Assembly: GCA_045577695.1 (NCBI GenBank)
Contig: JAZNIW010000002.1
Span: 1 to 64,000 of the forward strand
Source of the DNA: UMGS1279 sp045577695
Lineage (GTDB): Bacteria; Bacillota; Clostridia; Oscillospirales; Acutalibacteraceae
Direction: 5' to 3'
DNA: 64,000 bases
Both the position numbers and the translations under genes were made by a program. Below are positions 6,897 through 15,740 of the stretch, piece by piece (the first letter of the stretch is position 1; each line of letters begins with the position of its first letter). The notes beneath the pieces were generated by a model, which saw nothing but the letters and a program-made list of their open reading frames with translations, was not told the DNA's origin and ran no database searches.

Positions 6897-8078
6897 ATGG
6901 CAAAATGGTTATTTACTTCAGAATCCGTGACCGAGGGTCACCCCGACAAAATTTGTGATAATATCTCGGATGCGGTATTGGACGCCATGCTGGCGCAAGA
7001 CCCCGCCTCTCGCGTAGCTTGCGAAACCTTTTGCACCACCGGTATGGTTACCGTAATGGGAGAAATCACCACCAAAGCACAAGTGGATATTGCAAAAATT
7101 GCACGGGAAGTGGTTTGCGACATCGGTTACGATTCCCCCGAAAAAGGCTTCGACGGGCACACCTGCGGCGTATCCATTGCGTTAGATGAACAGTCCCCCG
7201 ACATTGCGCTTGGGGTGGACCACTCGTTGGAAAATAAAAGGGGTGATGCCGATGAAGCCGGTCTACACGGCGCCGGTGACCAAGGAATGATGTTTGGCTT
7301 TGCCTGCGACGAAACGCCGGAACTGATGCCCCTGCCCATCTCACTGGCTCACCGTTTGGCCCGTCGATTGACGGCGGTGCGTAAATCGGGGGAACTCCCC
7401 TACCTATTGCCCGACGGCAAGACCCAAGTAACGGTAGAATATGAGGACGGCGCCCCTGTGCGCATTGATACGGTCGTTGTTTCTTCACAACATACAGCCG
7501 AAGTTTCGATGGAAACACTGCGGCAGGACGTTTTGGACAAAGTGATTCGCGCCGAACTTTTTGACCAACCGATGGATGAAAACACCAACATTTACATCAA
7601 CCCCACCGGCCGATTTGTGGTGGGCGGTCCGCAGGGTGATACCGGCCTTACCGGTCGTAAAATCATTGTAGATACCTACGGCGGTTACGCCAAGCACGGC
7701 GGCGGTGCCTTTTCGGGAAAAGACCCGACCAAGGTTGACCGGTCGGCCGCCTATGCGGCCCGCTGGGTAGCTAAAAATATTGTAGCGGCCGGCTTAGCCA
7801 AGCGCGCCGAAGTCCAGTTGGCCTACGCCATCGGCGTAGCCACCCCCGTTTCGGTGATGGTGGATACGGCCGGCACCGGTGTAGTGGACGACGAAAAAAT
7901 TGCGACGGCAGTAAAAAAGGTATTCGACCTTCGTCCCTACGCCATCATTCGCGATTTAAAAATGCGCCGCCCCATCTACCGCAATTTGGCAGCCTATGGC
8001 CATATTGGCCGCACCGATTTAGACCTTGCGTGGGAACAAACCGACCGTGCCGACCAACTGAAAAAAGAACTGCTGTAA
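6897..8078 (+). CDS. metK: S-adenosylmethionine synthetase
   Basis: Makes S-adenosylmethionine from ATP and methionine in the cytosol. The 393 residues have the full-length family layout: SESVTEGHPDKICD at the N-terminus (ATP/metal binding), GAGDQGMMFGFACDET (the family's hexapeptide-containing loop), and GGGAFSGKDPTKVDRSAAY near residue 265. ATG 6897 is preferred since AAGGAGG lies 8 bases before it; the upstream in-frame region overlaps the terminator. Expression should be repressed by SAM through the S-box riboswitch directly upstream. It is monocistronic and ends at a strong terminator. Confidence 0.97.
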   Translation: MAKWLFTSESVTEGHPDKICDNISDAVLDAMLAQDPASRVACETFCTTGMVTVMGEITTKAQVDIAKIAREVVCDIGYDSPEKGFDGHTCGVSIALDEQSPDIALGVDHSLENKRGDADEAGLHGAGDQGMMFGFACDETPELMPLPISLAHRLARRLTAVRKSGELPYLLPDGKTQVTVEYEDGAPVRIDTVVVSSQHTAEVSMETLRQDVLDKVIRAELFDQPMDENTNIYINPTGRFVVGGPQGDTGLTGRKIIVDTYGGYAKHGGGAFSGKDPTKVDRSAAYAARWVAKNIVAAGLAKRAEVQLAYAIGVATPVSVMVDTAGTGVVDDEKIATAVKKVFDLRPYAIIRDLKMRRPIYRNLAAYGHIGRTDLDLAWEQTDRADQLKKELL

Positions 8079-8098
8079 TAAAAAACAAAACCGAAAAA

Positions 8099-8139
8099 GG
8101 GAAGGTGTTACGAATGATTCGCAACACCTTCCCTTTTTT
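8099..8139 (+). terminator. metK terminator
   Basis: A long stem (arms GGGAAGGTGTT and AACACCTTCCC with CGAA/TTCG at the top) is followed by six T. It lies 20 bases past metK and could serve the convergent rsmI gene as well. Confidence 0.9.
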
Positions 8140-8170
8140 GCCTTAAAAAATAAGAAAATTGTTGTATTTT

Positions 8171-9001
8171 TCATCTATTTTCAAGCAATTCTTTATATAT
8201 TTCACTCTTTTTAAAACCGGTTTCGGCGGCGACAGCTTTGGCCGCACTCGAAAGCGAAACCCCTTCTTCCATTTGGCGGCGAGCCAATAACACTGCTTGT
8301 TCCAAGGTGAGTTGTTGCTCCCGATCGCGAGCGGCACCGGCGATGATAAGCACATATTCCCCTTTCGGCGGGGTAATGGAGAATTGTTCCAGTGCTGCCG
8401 AAAAAGTGGTGCGCCAAACCGTTTCAAACCGCTTCGTAAGTTCTTTGCAAAGGGCGATTTCGCGGTCGCCAAAGACTGCCAACATATCGGTTAAGGTGGC
8501 GATGAGTTTGTGCGGCGCCTCATAAAACAAAAGGGTGCGTGGGTCATCCTTAACGGTTTGTAGATGTTCACGACGGCTTTTTTTAGCGGTGGATAAAAAT
8601 CCCTCAAAACTAAAGCGACCACTCGGCATTCCCGAAATGGCGAGGGCGGTAATCAAAGCGCTGGGCCCCGGCACCGAGCAAACCTCCACTTTGTTTTCGT
8701 GGCAAAGACGCACCAAGTCCTCCCCCGGGTCGGAGATGGCCGGCATACCGGCATCGGTAACCAATGCACAAGATTCCCCTGCTGCCAAACGCGAAAGTAT
8801 GTACTCTCCCCGCATTTTGTGATTGTGCTCATGATAGCTGACCATAGGGGTATTGATTTCAAACTTATTAAGCAATTTTAAGGTAACACGGGTATCTTCG
8901 GCGGCAATAAAATCGGCCGTGGCCAAAATTTCTTTGGCGCGGGGTGAAAAATCGTTTAAATTTCCAATGGGGGTGCCCACCACATACAAAATTCCGGCCA
9001 T
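8171..9001 (-). CDS. rsmI: 16S rRNA 2'-O-ribose C1402 methyltransferase
   Basis: A 276-residue member of the tetrapyrrole-methylase fold used by RsmI, which methylates the ribose of C1402 in 16S rRNA with SAM. Visible signatures are ILYVVGTPIGNLNDFSPRA at the start, AAEDTRVTLKLL, TDAGMPAISDPG and SVPGPSALITALAISGM. ATG 9001 fits the family start and has AAGGCGG upstream; the longer frame to 9181 has no support. It has its own promoter and is convergent with metK, which supplies its cofactor. DUF4363 lies upstream on the same strand. Confidence 0.95.
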   Translation of the reverse strand: MAGILYVVGTPIGNLNDFSPRAKEILATADFIAAEDTRVTLKLLNKFEINTPMVSYHEHNHKMRGEYILSRLAAGESCALVTDAGMPAISDPGEDLVRLCHENKVEVCSVPGPSALITALAISGMPSGRFSFEGFLSTAKKSRREHLQTVKDDPRTLLFYEAPHKLIATLTDMLAVFGDREIALCKELTKRFETVWRTTFSAALEQFSITPPKGEYVLIIAGAARDREQQLTLEQAVLLARRQMEEGVSLSSAAKAVAAETGFKKSEIYKELLENR

Positions 9002-9037
9002 TTCGTCCGCCGCCTTTCTCAAAAGAATCTCTTGCTT

Positions 9038-9066
9038 ATCATACCTTTTTCCCAAATAAAAGTCAA
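9038..9066 (-). promoter_or_regulatory. rsmI promoter
   Basis: On the minus strand TTGACT (complement of 9061-9066), a 17-bp spacer and TATGAT (complement of 9038-9043) lie just upstream of rsmI. Confidence 0.7.
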
Positions 9067-9113
9067 GTCTTGGGGCGGCGACGGAAGATAGATATCTTTT
9101 ATTCCGGTGTTTT

Positions 9114-9479
9114 CTACAATACCGTAAACAGACTGAAGGTTTCATCCCCCTTAATGCCCCGCATAATGAATAAAATTTCATTGGCGGCTTGCGCCAAATC
9201 AGCGGCGTTATCCATACGTTCAGCCGCCATCATACGCGCCGCCACTCGTCCAATTTCATCGACTGTTTCGTGGTTGACAAATATAGCAACCTGTTCGCGC
9301 TTTTTCTCCCAAAAATGCGAAAACTGTGCCGCCTTGTTCAAGGTTGGATCCGGATTTTTTAAAATATCTTGCATCGCGGTTTCCACTTGGCCTCCAATGT
9401 TTTGAATCAAGCCGATTCCGGTACAACTCAACGCCAACACCGCCACCAAAATAACACCGGCGGCCAACAGTCGCTTCAT
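9114..9479 (-). CDS. DUF4363 family protein
   Basis: A 121-residue protein with one N-terminal hydrophobic segment (LLAAGVILVAVLALSCTG) that may be a membrane anchor or lipoprotein signal (Cys19). An amphipathic helical region with FWEKKREQVAIFVNHETVD follows, typical of DUF4363. Its start overlaps the stop of the DUF421 gene by one base, so the two are translationally linked. This pairing with DUF421 is common in clostridia, including around sporulation, but the molecular role is not known. Confidence 0.8.
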   Translation of the reverse strand: MKRLLAAGVILVAVLALSCTGIGLIQNIGGQVETAMQDILKNPDPTLNKAAQFSHFWEKKREQVAIFVNHETVDEIGRVAARMMAAERMDNAADLAQAANEILFIMRGIKGDETFSLFTVL

Positions 9480-10153
9480 TATTTTCTCTCCTTTTTGACA
9501 ATTACGCTTTGGCCGCTTTGGTCTAACGTCATAATGAAAATCTCACCGACAGTGAGATTTTTTTCTTTGAGCAAAGCCAGCAAATCATCTCTGTTTTTTT
9601 GCAAGAAAGCAAGACTGGAATCCACCACCCTCCCATCACTGATAACTGCCATAGCAAGACCGTTATCGGTAGGTGTGATTCCCATCTCATCAGCGGTAGG
9701 CGGCGTGCGATTCGGCTTTGGGCGTACGCTAATGTTTCCATTGACCTCTAAAAAAACACTGTCGACATCCGCCAGTGAAAATACCCCCTGCATCCGCAAC
9801 ATTTCCAGCAAATCAAAAACGGTAATCCGCACATTTTTCATAGCCTTTTGGTCCAGTACGCCGTTTTTCATTAAAACCACTGCCTTGCCGCTGAAAATAC
9901 GACGCAAACGTAGATTTTTCAAAATCAAAATCGAAGCGACAATCTCCAAAAACACCAAGGTGAATATTGCCACTAAACCAATGCTTAACGGCTGCGAAAT
10001 ATCCTGTAGGGGGATGGCCGCAATCTCGGAAATAAGAAGGGTGATAACCAGTTCGGTCGGTTGCATATCACCGATTTGCCGTTTCCCCATCATACGCACT
10101 GCTACGCTGACAAAAACATACATCAACACCGTGCGCACCAAGACTTTTAACAT
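9479..10153 (-). CDS. DUF421 (YetF-like) membrane protein
   Basis: A 224-residue protein with about three hydrophobic segments in the first 90 residues, then a soluble domain. VRMMGKRQIGDMQPTELVITLLISEIAAIP is the family's signature, followed by SGKAVVLMKNGVL and FDLLEMLRMQGVFSLADVDSVFLEVNG. Members are membrane proteins of unknown biochemical activity, several linked to spores. It overlaps the DUF4363 gene downstream, so they form a two-gene operon. Confidence 0.88.
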   Translation of the reverse strand: MLKVLVRTVLMYVFVSVAVRMMGKRQIGDMQPTELVITLLISEIAAIPLQDISQPLSIGLVAIFTLVFLEIVASILILKNLRLRRIFSGKAVVLMKNGVLDQKAMKNVRITVFDLLEMLRMQGVFSLADVDSVFLEVNGNISVRPKPNRTPPTADEMGITPTDNGLAMAVISDGRVVDSSLAFLQKNRDDLLALLKEKNLTVGEIFIMTLDQSGQSVIVKKERK

Positions 10154-10269
10154 ATTGCATCACCACAAAAAAGTATACCCCAATGGATGAAAATCATACC
10201 ACCGCAAAGAAGAAAAGACTCACGCAGGAAATATCAAAACAAAAATGACGGGAAATCGGCCACTCGGTC

Positions 10270-10298
10270 TTGTATTTTTTATCCATTTCGGGTATAAT
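10270..10298 (+). promoter_or_regulatory. promoter of DUF951-prfA operon
   Basis: TTGTAT (10270-10275), a 17-bp spacer and a perfect TATAAT (10293-10298), 49 bases before the TTG start of the DUF951 gene. Confidence 0.75.
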
Positions 10299-10346
10299 AA
10301 TTAGATGCAAACCTTGGTTTAACAAAGGAAAAAGGAGGAAACGCGG

Positions 10347-10535
10347 TTGGATATTCGAATTGGCGACCGTTTGGCCTTAAAAAAGCCGCACCCCTGCGGC
10401 GAAACAAAGTTTTTGGTGCTTCGCGTAGGAATGGATTTTAAACTCCGTTGTCTTGGTTGCGGTCACGAAATAATGGTGCCGCGCTCCAAAATTGAAAAAC
10501 GCATTAAATCGGTGCTCACCGAATCGGAAGGATAG
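10347..10535 (+). CDS. DUF951 domain protein
   Basis: A 62-residue protein beginning at TTG 10347, with AAAGGAGGAA eight bases upstream. It has the family pattern DIRIGDRLALKKPHPCG, then a CLGCGHEIMVPRSKIEKRIK tail; two of the Cys are a CxxC pair. Members are small, widely conserved in Firmicutes, probably nucleic-acid binding, and not characterised in detail. It is the first gene of an operon with prfA, which starts 7 bases later, pointing to a translation-related role. Confidence 0.9.
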   Translation: MDIRIGDRLALKKPHPCGETKFLVLRVGMDFKLRCLGCGHEIMVPRSKIEKRIKSVLTESEG

Positions 10536-10541
10536 AAAACT

Positions 10542-11615
10542 ATGATAGAGAAACTCAAAGCCGTAGAACAGCGCTACAACGAAATCGGCAACGAACTGAT
10601 GAAACCCGAAGTGGTTTCCAACAACGAGCAATACAAAAAACTAATGCAAGAACATAAACACCTCACACCCTTGGTTGAAAAATACCGAGAGTATGAAGCG
10701 GCGGCCAACGCCGCCGCCGAAGCCAAAGAACTTTTGGACGGCGGCGGATTAGACAAAGATTTTAAAGAACTTGCCGAAGAAGAATTGCTCTCCGCCAAAA
10801 GAACAATGGAGCAAACCACCGAGGAGTTGAAGGTGTTATTGCTGCCCCGCGACCCCAATGATGACCGCAATGTCATCATTGAAATTCGCGGCGGTGCCGG
10901 CGGAGAGGAAGCCGCCCTGTTCGGCGCGGCCTTAATGCGGATGTACACGATGTACGCCGAATCCCGCCGTTGGAAGGTTGAGGTACTCAACATCAATGAA
11001 ACCGAACTCGGCGGCGTGAAAGAGGTCAGTTTTATGATTGAGGGAGACGGAGCCTATTCCCGCTTTAAATACGAAAGTGGCGTCCACCGCGTACAACGCG
11101 TTCCCGAAACCGAAACTTCCGGCCGCATTCACACCTCCACCGTAACGGTAGCCGTTCTTCCCGAAGCCGAAGAAGTGGATTTTGATATCAACCCCGCCGA
11201 CCTGCAAATTGACACCTACCGTGCCGGCGGTGCAGGTGGGCAACACGTCAATAAGACCGAATCGGCCATTCGCATCACCCATCTGCCAACCGGCGTGGTG
11301 GTGGAATGCCAAGATGAACGCAGTCAGCACAAGAATAAAGACAAAGCTATGAAGGTGCTTCGCAGTCGCCTGTTGGAAGCCGAGATGCAAAAACAAAATG
11401 AAGCCATCGCCGGCGAACGTCGTGCCCAAGTCGGCACCGGTGACCGCAGCGAGCGCATTCGCACCTATAACTATCCGCAAGGCCGTGTGACCGACCATCG
11501 CATTGGGCTAACCCTCTATAAGATTGAACAAATCTTAAACGGCGATTTAGACGAGATTGTTTCAGCACTCATCACCTATTATCGCGCCGAAATGCTAAAA
11601 TCCAGCGAGGCATAA
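10542..11615 (+). CDS. prfA: peptide chain release factor 1
   Basis: RF1 recognises UAA and UAG and triggers peptide release. The 357 residues have the GGQ motif at 232-234 inside AGGAGGQHVNKTESA and the codon-reading tripeptide PET at 188-190 (family PxT), which fits RF1 and not RF2. An N-terminal coiled-coil domain covers about the first 100 residues. It sits between the DUF951 gene and the Sua5-CoaE fusion, with 6- to 7-base gaps, so the three are one operon. Confidence 0.97.
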   Translation: MIEKLKAVEQRYNEIGNELMKPEVVSNNEQYKKLMQEHKHLTPLVEKYREYEAAANAAAEAKELLDGGGLDKDFKELAEEELLSAKRTMEQTTEELKVLLLPRDPNDDRNVIIEIRGGAGGEEAALFGAALMRMYTMYAESRRWKVEVLNINETELGGVKEVSFMIEGDGAYSRFKYESGVHRVQRVPETETSGRIHTSTVTVAVLPEAEEVDFDINPADLQIDTYRAGGAGGQHVNKTESAIRITHLPTGVVVECQDERSQHKNKDKAMKVLRSRLLEAEMQKQNEAIAGERRAQVGTGDRSERIRTYNYPQGRVTDHRIGLTLYKIEQILNGDLDEIVSALITYYRAEMLKSSEA

Positions 11616-11621
11616 AACAAA

Positions 11622-13247
11622 ATGAAAACAAAACTGCTAACCGCCCCGGACGAAACCGCCGTCAAATCGATTCAACTGGCTGCCGAATGCTTACAACACG
11701 GCGGTCTGGTTGCCGTGCCAACCGAAACGGTTTACGGCTTGGCGGCTTCGGCCTTTTGTGAGGAAGCGGTGCAAAATATTTTCAAAGCCAAAGGAAGGCC
11801 GAGCGATAATCCACTGATTGTACACATCGCCGACCAAGAAGAACTAGACGGTATTGCAAAGGAGATTCCCCCCTTGGCGAAACAATGTATGGATGCCTTT
11901 TGGCCGGGCCCATTTACGGCAGTTCTGCCAAAAAGCGACGCCATCCCCTCCATTGTTTCGGGAGGGCTTGACACCGTAGCCGTACGGATGCCCTCCCACC
12001 CTGTTACCCGCGCCATTATAAAAGCAGCCGCCCTTCCCCTCGCTGCTCCTTCGGCCAACCGTTCCGGATCGCCCAGCCCTTCCACCGCTGCCCACGTCAT
12101 CGAAGATTTAAAGGGACGAATTGACGCCATTGTGGTGTCGGACGACTGTGCCGTTGGGGTGGAATCGACCGTTGTCACCTTTGTTACCGATCCGCCACGT
12201 CTGCTCCGTCCGGGCGGTGTTACAGTAGAACAGCTAAAGGTCTTTATCCCCGATTTGGTCATCGACCCTGCCGTGACCCACCAACTGGAACAAGGAATGA
12301 ACGTAGCCTCACCCGGTATGAAATACAAACATTACGCCCCTAAGGCTGAAGTAGTATTAGCCATAGGCAGTCAAAATGCCTTTGTGCGTTTTTGCCATCG
12401 CCAAAAGCAGATATACGATTTTGCCCTCTGCTATGAGGAGGAGTTGTCTCGCTTACCCATACCGGCTATGTCGTTGGGAAAGGAGAAGGACTACGGCCGC
12501 CAAGCCGAACTGCTTTTCTCTCATCTGCGCGAACTGGATAAACGGAACGTCTCCCGTGTGATTGTACACGCCCCCGACAAAGTAGGATTGGGGTTGGCGG
12601 TCTATAACCGGCTCATTCGGGCAGCCGCGTTTCGGGTATTGCAACTGCCAACCATTATCGGTCTAACCGGTCCCAGCGGTTCCGGCAAAACCACCTTTTG
12701 TGAAACGGCAAAGCAACTGGGCTTTTTCGTCATCGATTGCGATAAAAAAGCAGCCGAAGTACGAAAAGATCCCGCCCTGCTTGACCAATTAGAAAAAACC
12801 TTCGGTGGGGTGGTACGAGAGGGCCGACTTGACCGCCAAGCCTTGGCCGATAAAGCCTTTGCCGACCGCGCCTCCACCGAACGGTTAAATGCCCTGCTCT
12901 TGCCCCCGATTGCGGCGGCCATTGAGCAAGAAATCGACACCCTTTGTGCAACGGGCATTTGTAAAATTCTATTGGACGCTCCCACCCTATTTGAGAGCGG
13001 GCTGGATCGTATTTGTGACACCGTGATTGCCCTGTTGGCCGATGAACCATTGCGGGCAAAACGTCTTAAAAAGCGCGACAATTTAACCGAAGAACAACTG
13101 CAAAAAAGATTAAACGCCCAACAAAGTGAAGCGTTTTATCGCAAAAAATCTGCACACATTATGTATAATAACGGTAAGGCTTCTGACCTGCAAAGCGCTG
13201 CCGAAATCGTTTTAAGATCAAAAATTTTAAAGGAAACGGATTTTTGA
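11622..13247 (+). CDS. threonylcarbamoyl-AMP synthase / dephospho-CoA kinase fusion
   Basis: A 541-residue two-enzyme protein in one uninterrupted frame. Residues 1-200 are the YrdC/Sua5 catalytic domain (GGLVAVPTETVYGLAASA, KGRPSDNPLIVHI, PSANRSGSPSPT-like stretch, GVESTVV). About 230-340 are the Sua5 C-terminal domain (SPGMKYKHYAPKA). It makes threonylcarbamoyl-AMP for the t6A37 tRNA modification. Residues 345-541 are a CoaE-like kinase with the P-loop GLTGPSGSGKTT (347-358), DCDKKAAEVRKD, LLDAPTLFESGLDRICD and a C-terminal QxAFYRKKSAHIMYNNG-like helix; this would perform the last step of CoA synthesis. The junction LQLPTIIGLTG is smooth and has no stop or internal RBS. The family's usual GGIGSGKS P-loop is GPSGSGKT here. 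Confidence 0.88.
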   Translation: MKTKLLTAPDETAVKSIQLAAECLQHGGLVAVPTETVYGLAASAFCEEAVQNIFKAKGRPSDNPLIVHIADQEELDGIAKEIPPLAKQCMDAFWPGPFTAVLPKSDAIPSIVSGGLDTVAVRMPSHPVTRAIIKAAALPLAAPSANRSGSPSPSTAAHVIEDLKGRIDAIVVSDDCAVGVESTVVTFVTDPPRLLRPGGVTVEQLKVFIPDLVIDPAVTHQLEQGMNVASPGMKYKHYAPKAEVVLAIGSQNAFVRFCHRQKQIYDFALCYEEELSRLPIPAMSLGKEKDYGRQAELLFSHLRELDKRNVSRVIVHAPDKVGLGLAVYNRLIRAAAFRVLQLPTIIGLTGPSGSGKTTFCETAKQLGFFVIDCDKKAAEVRKDPALLDQLEKTFGGVVREGRLDRQALADKAFADRASTERLNALLLPPIAAAIEQEIDTLCATGICKILLDAPTLFESGLDRICDTVIALLADEPLRAKRLKKRDNLTEEQLQKRLNAQQSEAFYRKKSAHIMYNNGKASDLQSAAEIVLRSKILKETDF

Positions 13248-13371
13248 TTTGTTAAGGCAAAAATATGGATAACCTTTTCGGATTTATAGGCATTTTAACA
13301 CACAATAAACAAAGGCCTTGCCTTTAAAACAAAGTTCAGATTTCTCTTATCACCTTAAAGGAGTGTATACT

Positions 13372-14775
13372 ATGGAACAAAAAAGCAAAGCAACCACTTT
13401 AAAAGAAAACCTATTTTACAAACGCAAAAACGGTTGGCTTTCGGTCTCCGAAGAAACCCGTGCGGCTGTATTCTCCTTTGCACAAGAGTACAAACGCTTT
13501 TTAGATGCTGCCAAAACCGAGCGGGAGGCCGTCTCCGCCGCTATTGCCTTGGCCGAACCCTTTGGTTTTCGTCCGATGAATCCCGAAGCATCCTATCAAG
13601 CCGGCGATAAGCTCTATGTCAACAACCGAGGAAAGTCGGTTGCGTTTCTTGTGGTGGGTGAGGAAGATATCGAACAAGGTGCCACCATTACAGCCGCCCA
13701 CATTGACTCTCCCCGCCTGGATTTAAAACCGAATCCCTTGTATGAAGAGATTGAATTAGCCATGCTGAAAACCCATTACTACGGCGGAATTCGAAAATAC
13801 CAATGGACCGCTATTCCCTTGGCTTTACACGGCGTCTTTGCCAAAAAGGACGGTACTACCGTTCCCGTTTCCATCGGGGAAGATGAAAACGACCCCGTTT
13901 TTGTCATCAACGACCTTTTGCCTCACTTGGCAGCCGAACAAAGCAAACGGCCCCTCTCCCAAGGTATCAAGGGCGAAGAACTAAACCTTCTTATCGGCAG
14001 TATGCCCTTTTTGGATGATAAAGAGAGCGAACTGGTGAAACTGAACATTTTAAATCTCTTCTTTGAAAAATACGGCATTTGTGAGGAGGATTTTCTTTCG
14101 GCCGAATTGGAATGTGTGCCGGCTTTCAAAGCCCGTGATTTGGGCCTCGACCGCTCAATGATTGGGGCCTACGGTCACGATGACCGCGTGTGTGCTTTTC
14201 CCGCCCTGATGGGTTTGTTACAGACCGAACACCCGCAAAAAACGGCCATTGCCATTTTAGCCGATAAAGAAGAAATCGGTTCAGACGGAAACACCGGACT
14301 GAATTCGGATTTCCTCTATCATATTCTCGACGACCTGTGCCGTGCAAGCGGCAAAAGCACCACCTTGGCACTACGCCGAAGCATTGCCCTTTCGGCCGAC
14401 GTCAGTGCCGCCACCGACCCCACTTTTCAAGATGTAATGGACCGTCGCAACGCCGTTTACCTCAATTACGGGGTGGCTTTTGCCAAGTACACCGGTTCGG
14501 GCGGAAAGGGCGGTGCTTCGGATGCCTCGGCCGAATATGTTGCAAAAATTCGTGCTATGTTAGCGCGTGAAAACATTCTCTGGCAAATCGGAGAGTTGGG
14601 AAAAGTGGATTTGGGTGGCGGCGGCACGGTAGCCAAATATATCGCCAATTTAGGCATAGACGTTGTTGATTTAGGGGTGCCGGTGTTATCTATGCACGCC
14701 CCCTTTGAAACGATTTCAAAACTAGACCTTTATATGACCTATTTGACAATGAAGGCCTTTCATGCCGAAAAATAA
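13372..14775 (+). CDS. M18 family aminopeptidase
   Basis: A 467-residue zinc aminopeptidase of family M18, cytosolic. Zinc and catalytic residues are all visible: TAAHIDSPRLDLKPNPLYE, GHDDRVCAFPAL, DKEEIGSDGNTG, SADVSAATDPTF and LSMHAPFE. It removes N-terminal, often acidic, residues from peptides. ATG 13372 has AAAGGAG 9 bases upstream; the longer frame starting at 13318 lacks an RBS. A weak hairpin (AAAGGC/GCCTTT, 13316-13330) separates it from the fusion gene. It is convergent with the M14-like gene, with stops 4 bases apart. Confidence 0.95.
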   Translation: MEQKSKATTLKENLFYKRKNGWLSVSEETRAAVFSFAQEYKRFLDAAKTEREAVSAAIALAEPFGFRPMNPEASYQAGDKLYVNNRGKSVAFLVVGEEDIEQGATITAAHIDSPRLDLKPNPLYEEIELAMLKTHYYGGIRKYQWTAIPLALHGVFAKKDGTTVPVSIGEDENDPVFVINDLLPHLAAEQSKRPLSQGIKGEELNLLIGSMPFLDDKESELVKLNILNLFFEKYGICEEDFLSAELECVPAFKARDLGLDRSMIGAYGHDDRVCAFPALMGLLQTEHPQKTAIAILADKEEIGSDGNTGLNSDFLYHILDDLCRASGKSTTLALRRSIALSADVSAATDPTFQDVMDRRNAVYLNYGVAFAKYTGSGGKGGASDASAEYVAKIRAMLARENILWQIGELGKVDLGGGGTVAKYIANLGIDVVDLGVPVLSMHAPFETISKLDLYMTYLTMKAFHAEK

Positions 14776-14779
14776 TTTC

Positions 14780-15676
14780 TTAAAACAAGCAAGATAAGGT
14801 CAGCATTTCCTTCAACCGCGGATACCACAAAGGTAATTCTTCCACCGCGGGGGGAGTGCTATCTCCAACCCGCACCTCTATTGCCGGCCGACCGGTTTGA
14901 TGGGTAAACCAATCTCCAAACGAAACCCGATTTTTGTTCATCGGCGGCTCAACCGCAAAAGAGGTAACGGCTGCCAATACTTCGGCCATTTTGGCGCTGC
15001 GAGGCGGAACGGAGGACCCACCACTGTAGCAAACCGTTCCTCCAAAGGAAGAAAGTTGCACCATATGACGAATGGCGGTCTTTTTGCAAAATTCAGTAAA
15101 AGCGGCCGTTTCCGGTTCGGATTCGGCACGATAGCCGCTAAAGCCGGCATACCGCGGGCCGGAGATTTTTTTCTCTCGCTCGGCGGCGCGACGTTCCTCA
15201 AATGCAAGGGGTAGATTTCGCACCAATTCTACCCCACGCAAATTGGCCCGCCATTTGGAAAATTCGTAGTTACATAGTGCTGCAATCTTATTCCCCAAAT
15301 AGCCGCAACCTGCTGCCCCCAAACGGTTGATTTCAAATCCGTCGGGGTTAAGCAACGGCACTAAAATCACTCCACGGCCAAACATTGCCTTGCGGATATG
15401 AATGCCACAGAGTTCCTTTCCGACCAAGATTGTTTGGCAAAGTTCTTCTGCAAACATTAACAGCAATAAGGATGTCATACGACAAGTCGGGTCATCGCCG
15501 CTGACAAAAAGAGCATATTCCTTACCCGAACCGATGGTAAGAGCCGGAATATCCCGCCCCGCTACACTTTTTCCAATGTAGGTTAACCGTACAAAGGGGT
15601 AGCGAGAAATCAACCCTGCGACGGCTCTTTTGAATTCAAAATAACTATGTTCTACCGGATGAATTTTGCTTTCCAT
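14780..15676 (-). CDS. M14-fold carboxypeptidase-like protein, zinc site lost
   Basis: A 298-residue protein aligned by eye to family M14 (zinc carboxypeptidases, including peptidoglycan gamma-D-Glu-mDAP peptidases). Retained features are an N-terminal YPFVRLTYIGKSVAGRDIPALTIG, LVPLLNPDGFEI, ANLRGVELVRN (substrate-binding Arg147, Arg153/Asn154) and AIEVRVGDSTPP with the Glu (267) that acts as general base. The zinc ligands appear replaced: the HxxE motif of VxGxHGxE is FVSGDDPTCRMT here (Asp62, Cys65) and the later His is Ser209. It is therefore probably inactive as a metallopeptidase, or uses another metal site. ATG 15676 follows AAGGAG; the longer frame to 15865 overlaps the divergent NUDIX gene. 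No signal peptide is present. Confidence 0.72.
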   Translation of the reverse strand: MESKIHPVEHSYFEFKRAVAGLISRYPFVRLTYIGKSVAGRDIPALTIGSGKEYALFVSGDDPTCRMTSLLLLMFAEELCQTILVGKELCGIHIRKAMFGRGVILVPLLNPDGFEINRLGAAGCGYLGNKIAALCNYEFSKWRANLRGVELVRNLPLAFEERRAAEREKKISGPRYAGFSGYRAESEPETAAFTEFCKKTAIRHMVQLSSFGGTVCYSGGSSVPPRSAKMAEVLAAVTSFAVEPPMNKNRVSFGDWFTHQTGRPAIEVRVGDSTPPAVEELPLWYPRLKEMLTLSCLF

Positions 15677-15740
15677 ATCGTATCTTAACTCCTTTTTTGC
15701 TTTATTATCATACTTATGCTTCGAATAGGAGGTTTTTTCC

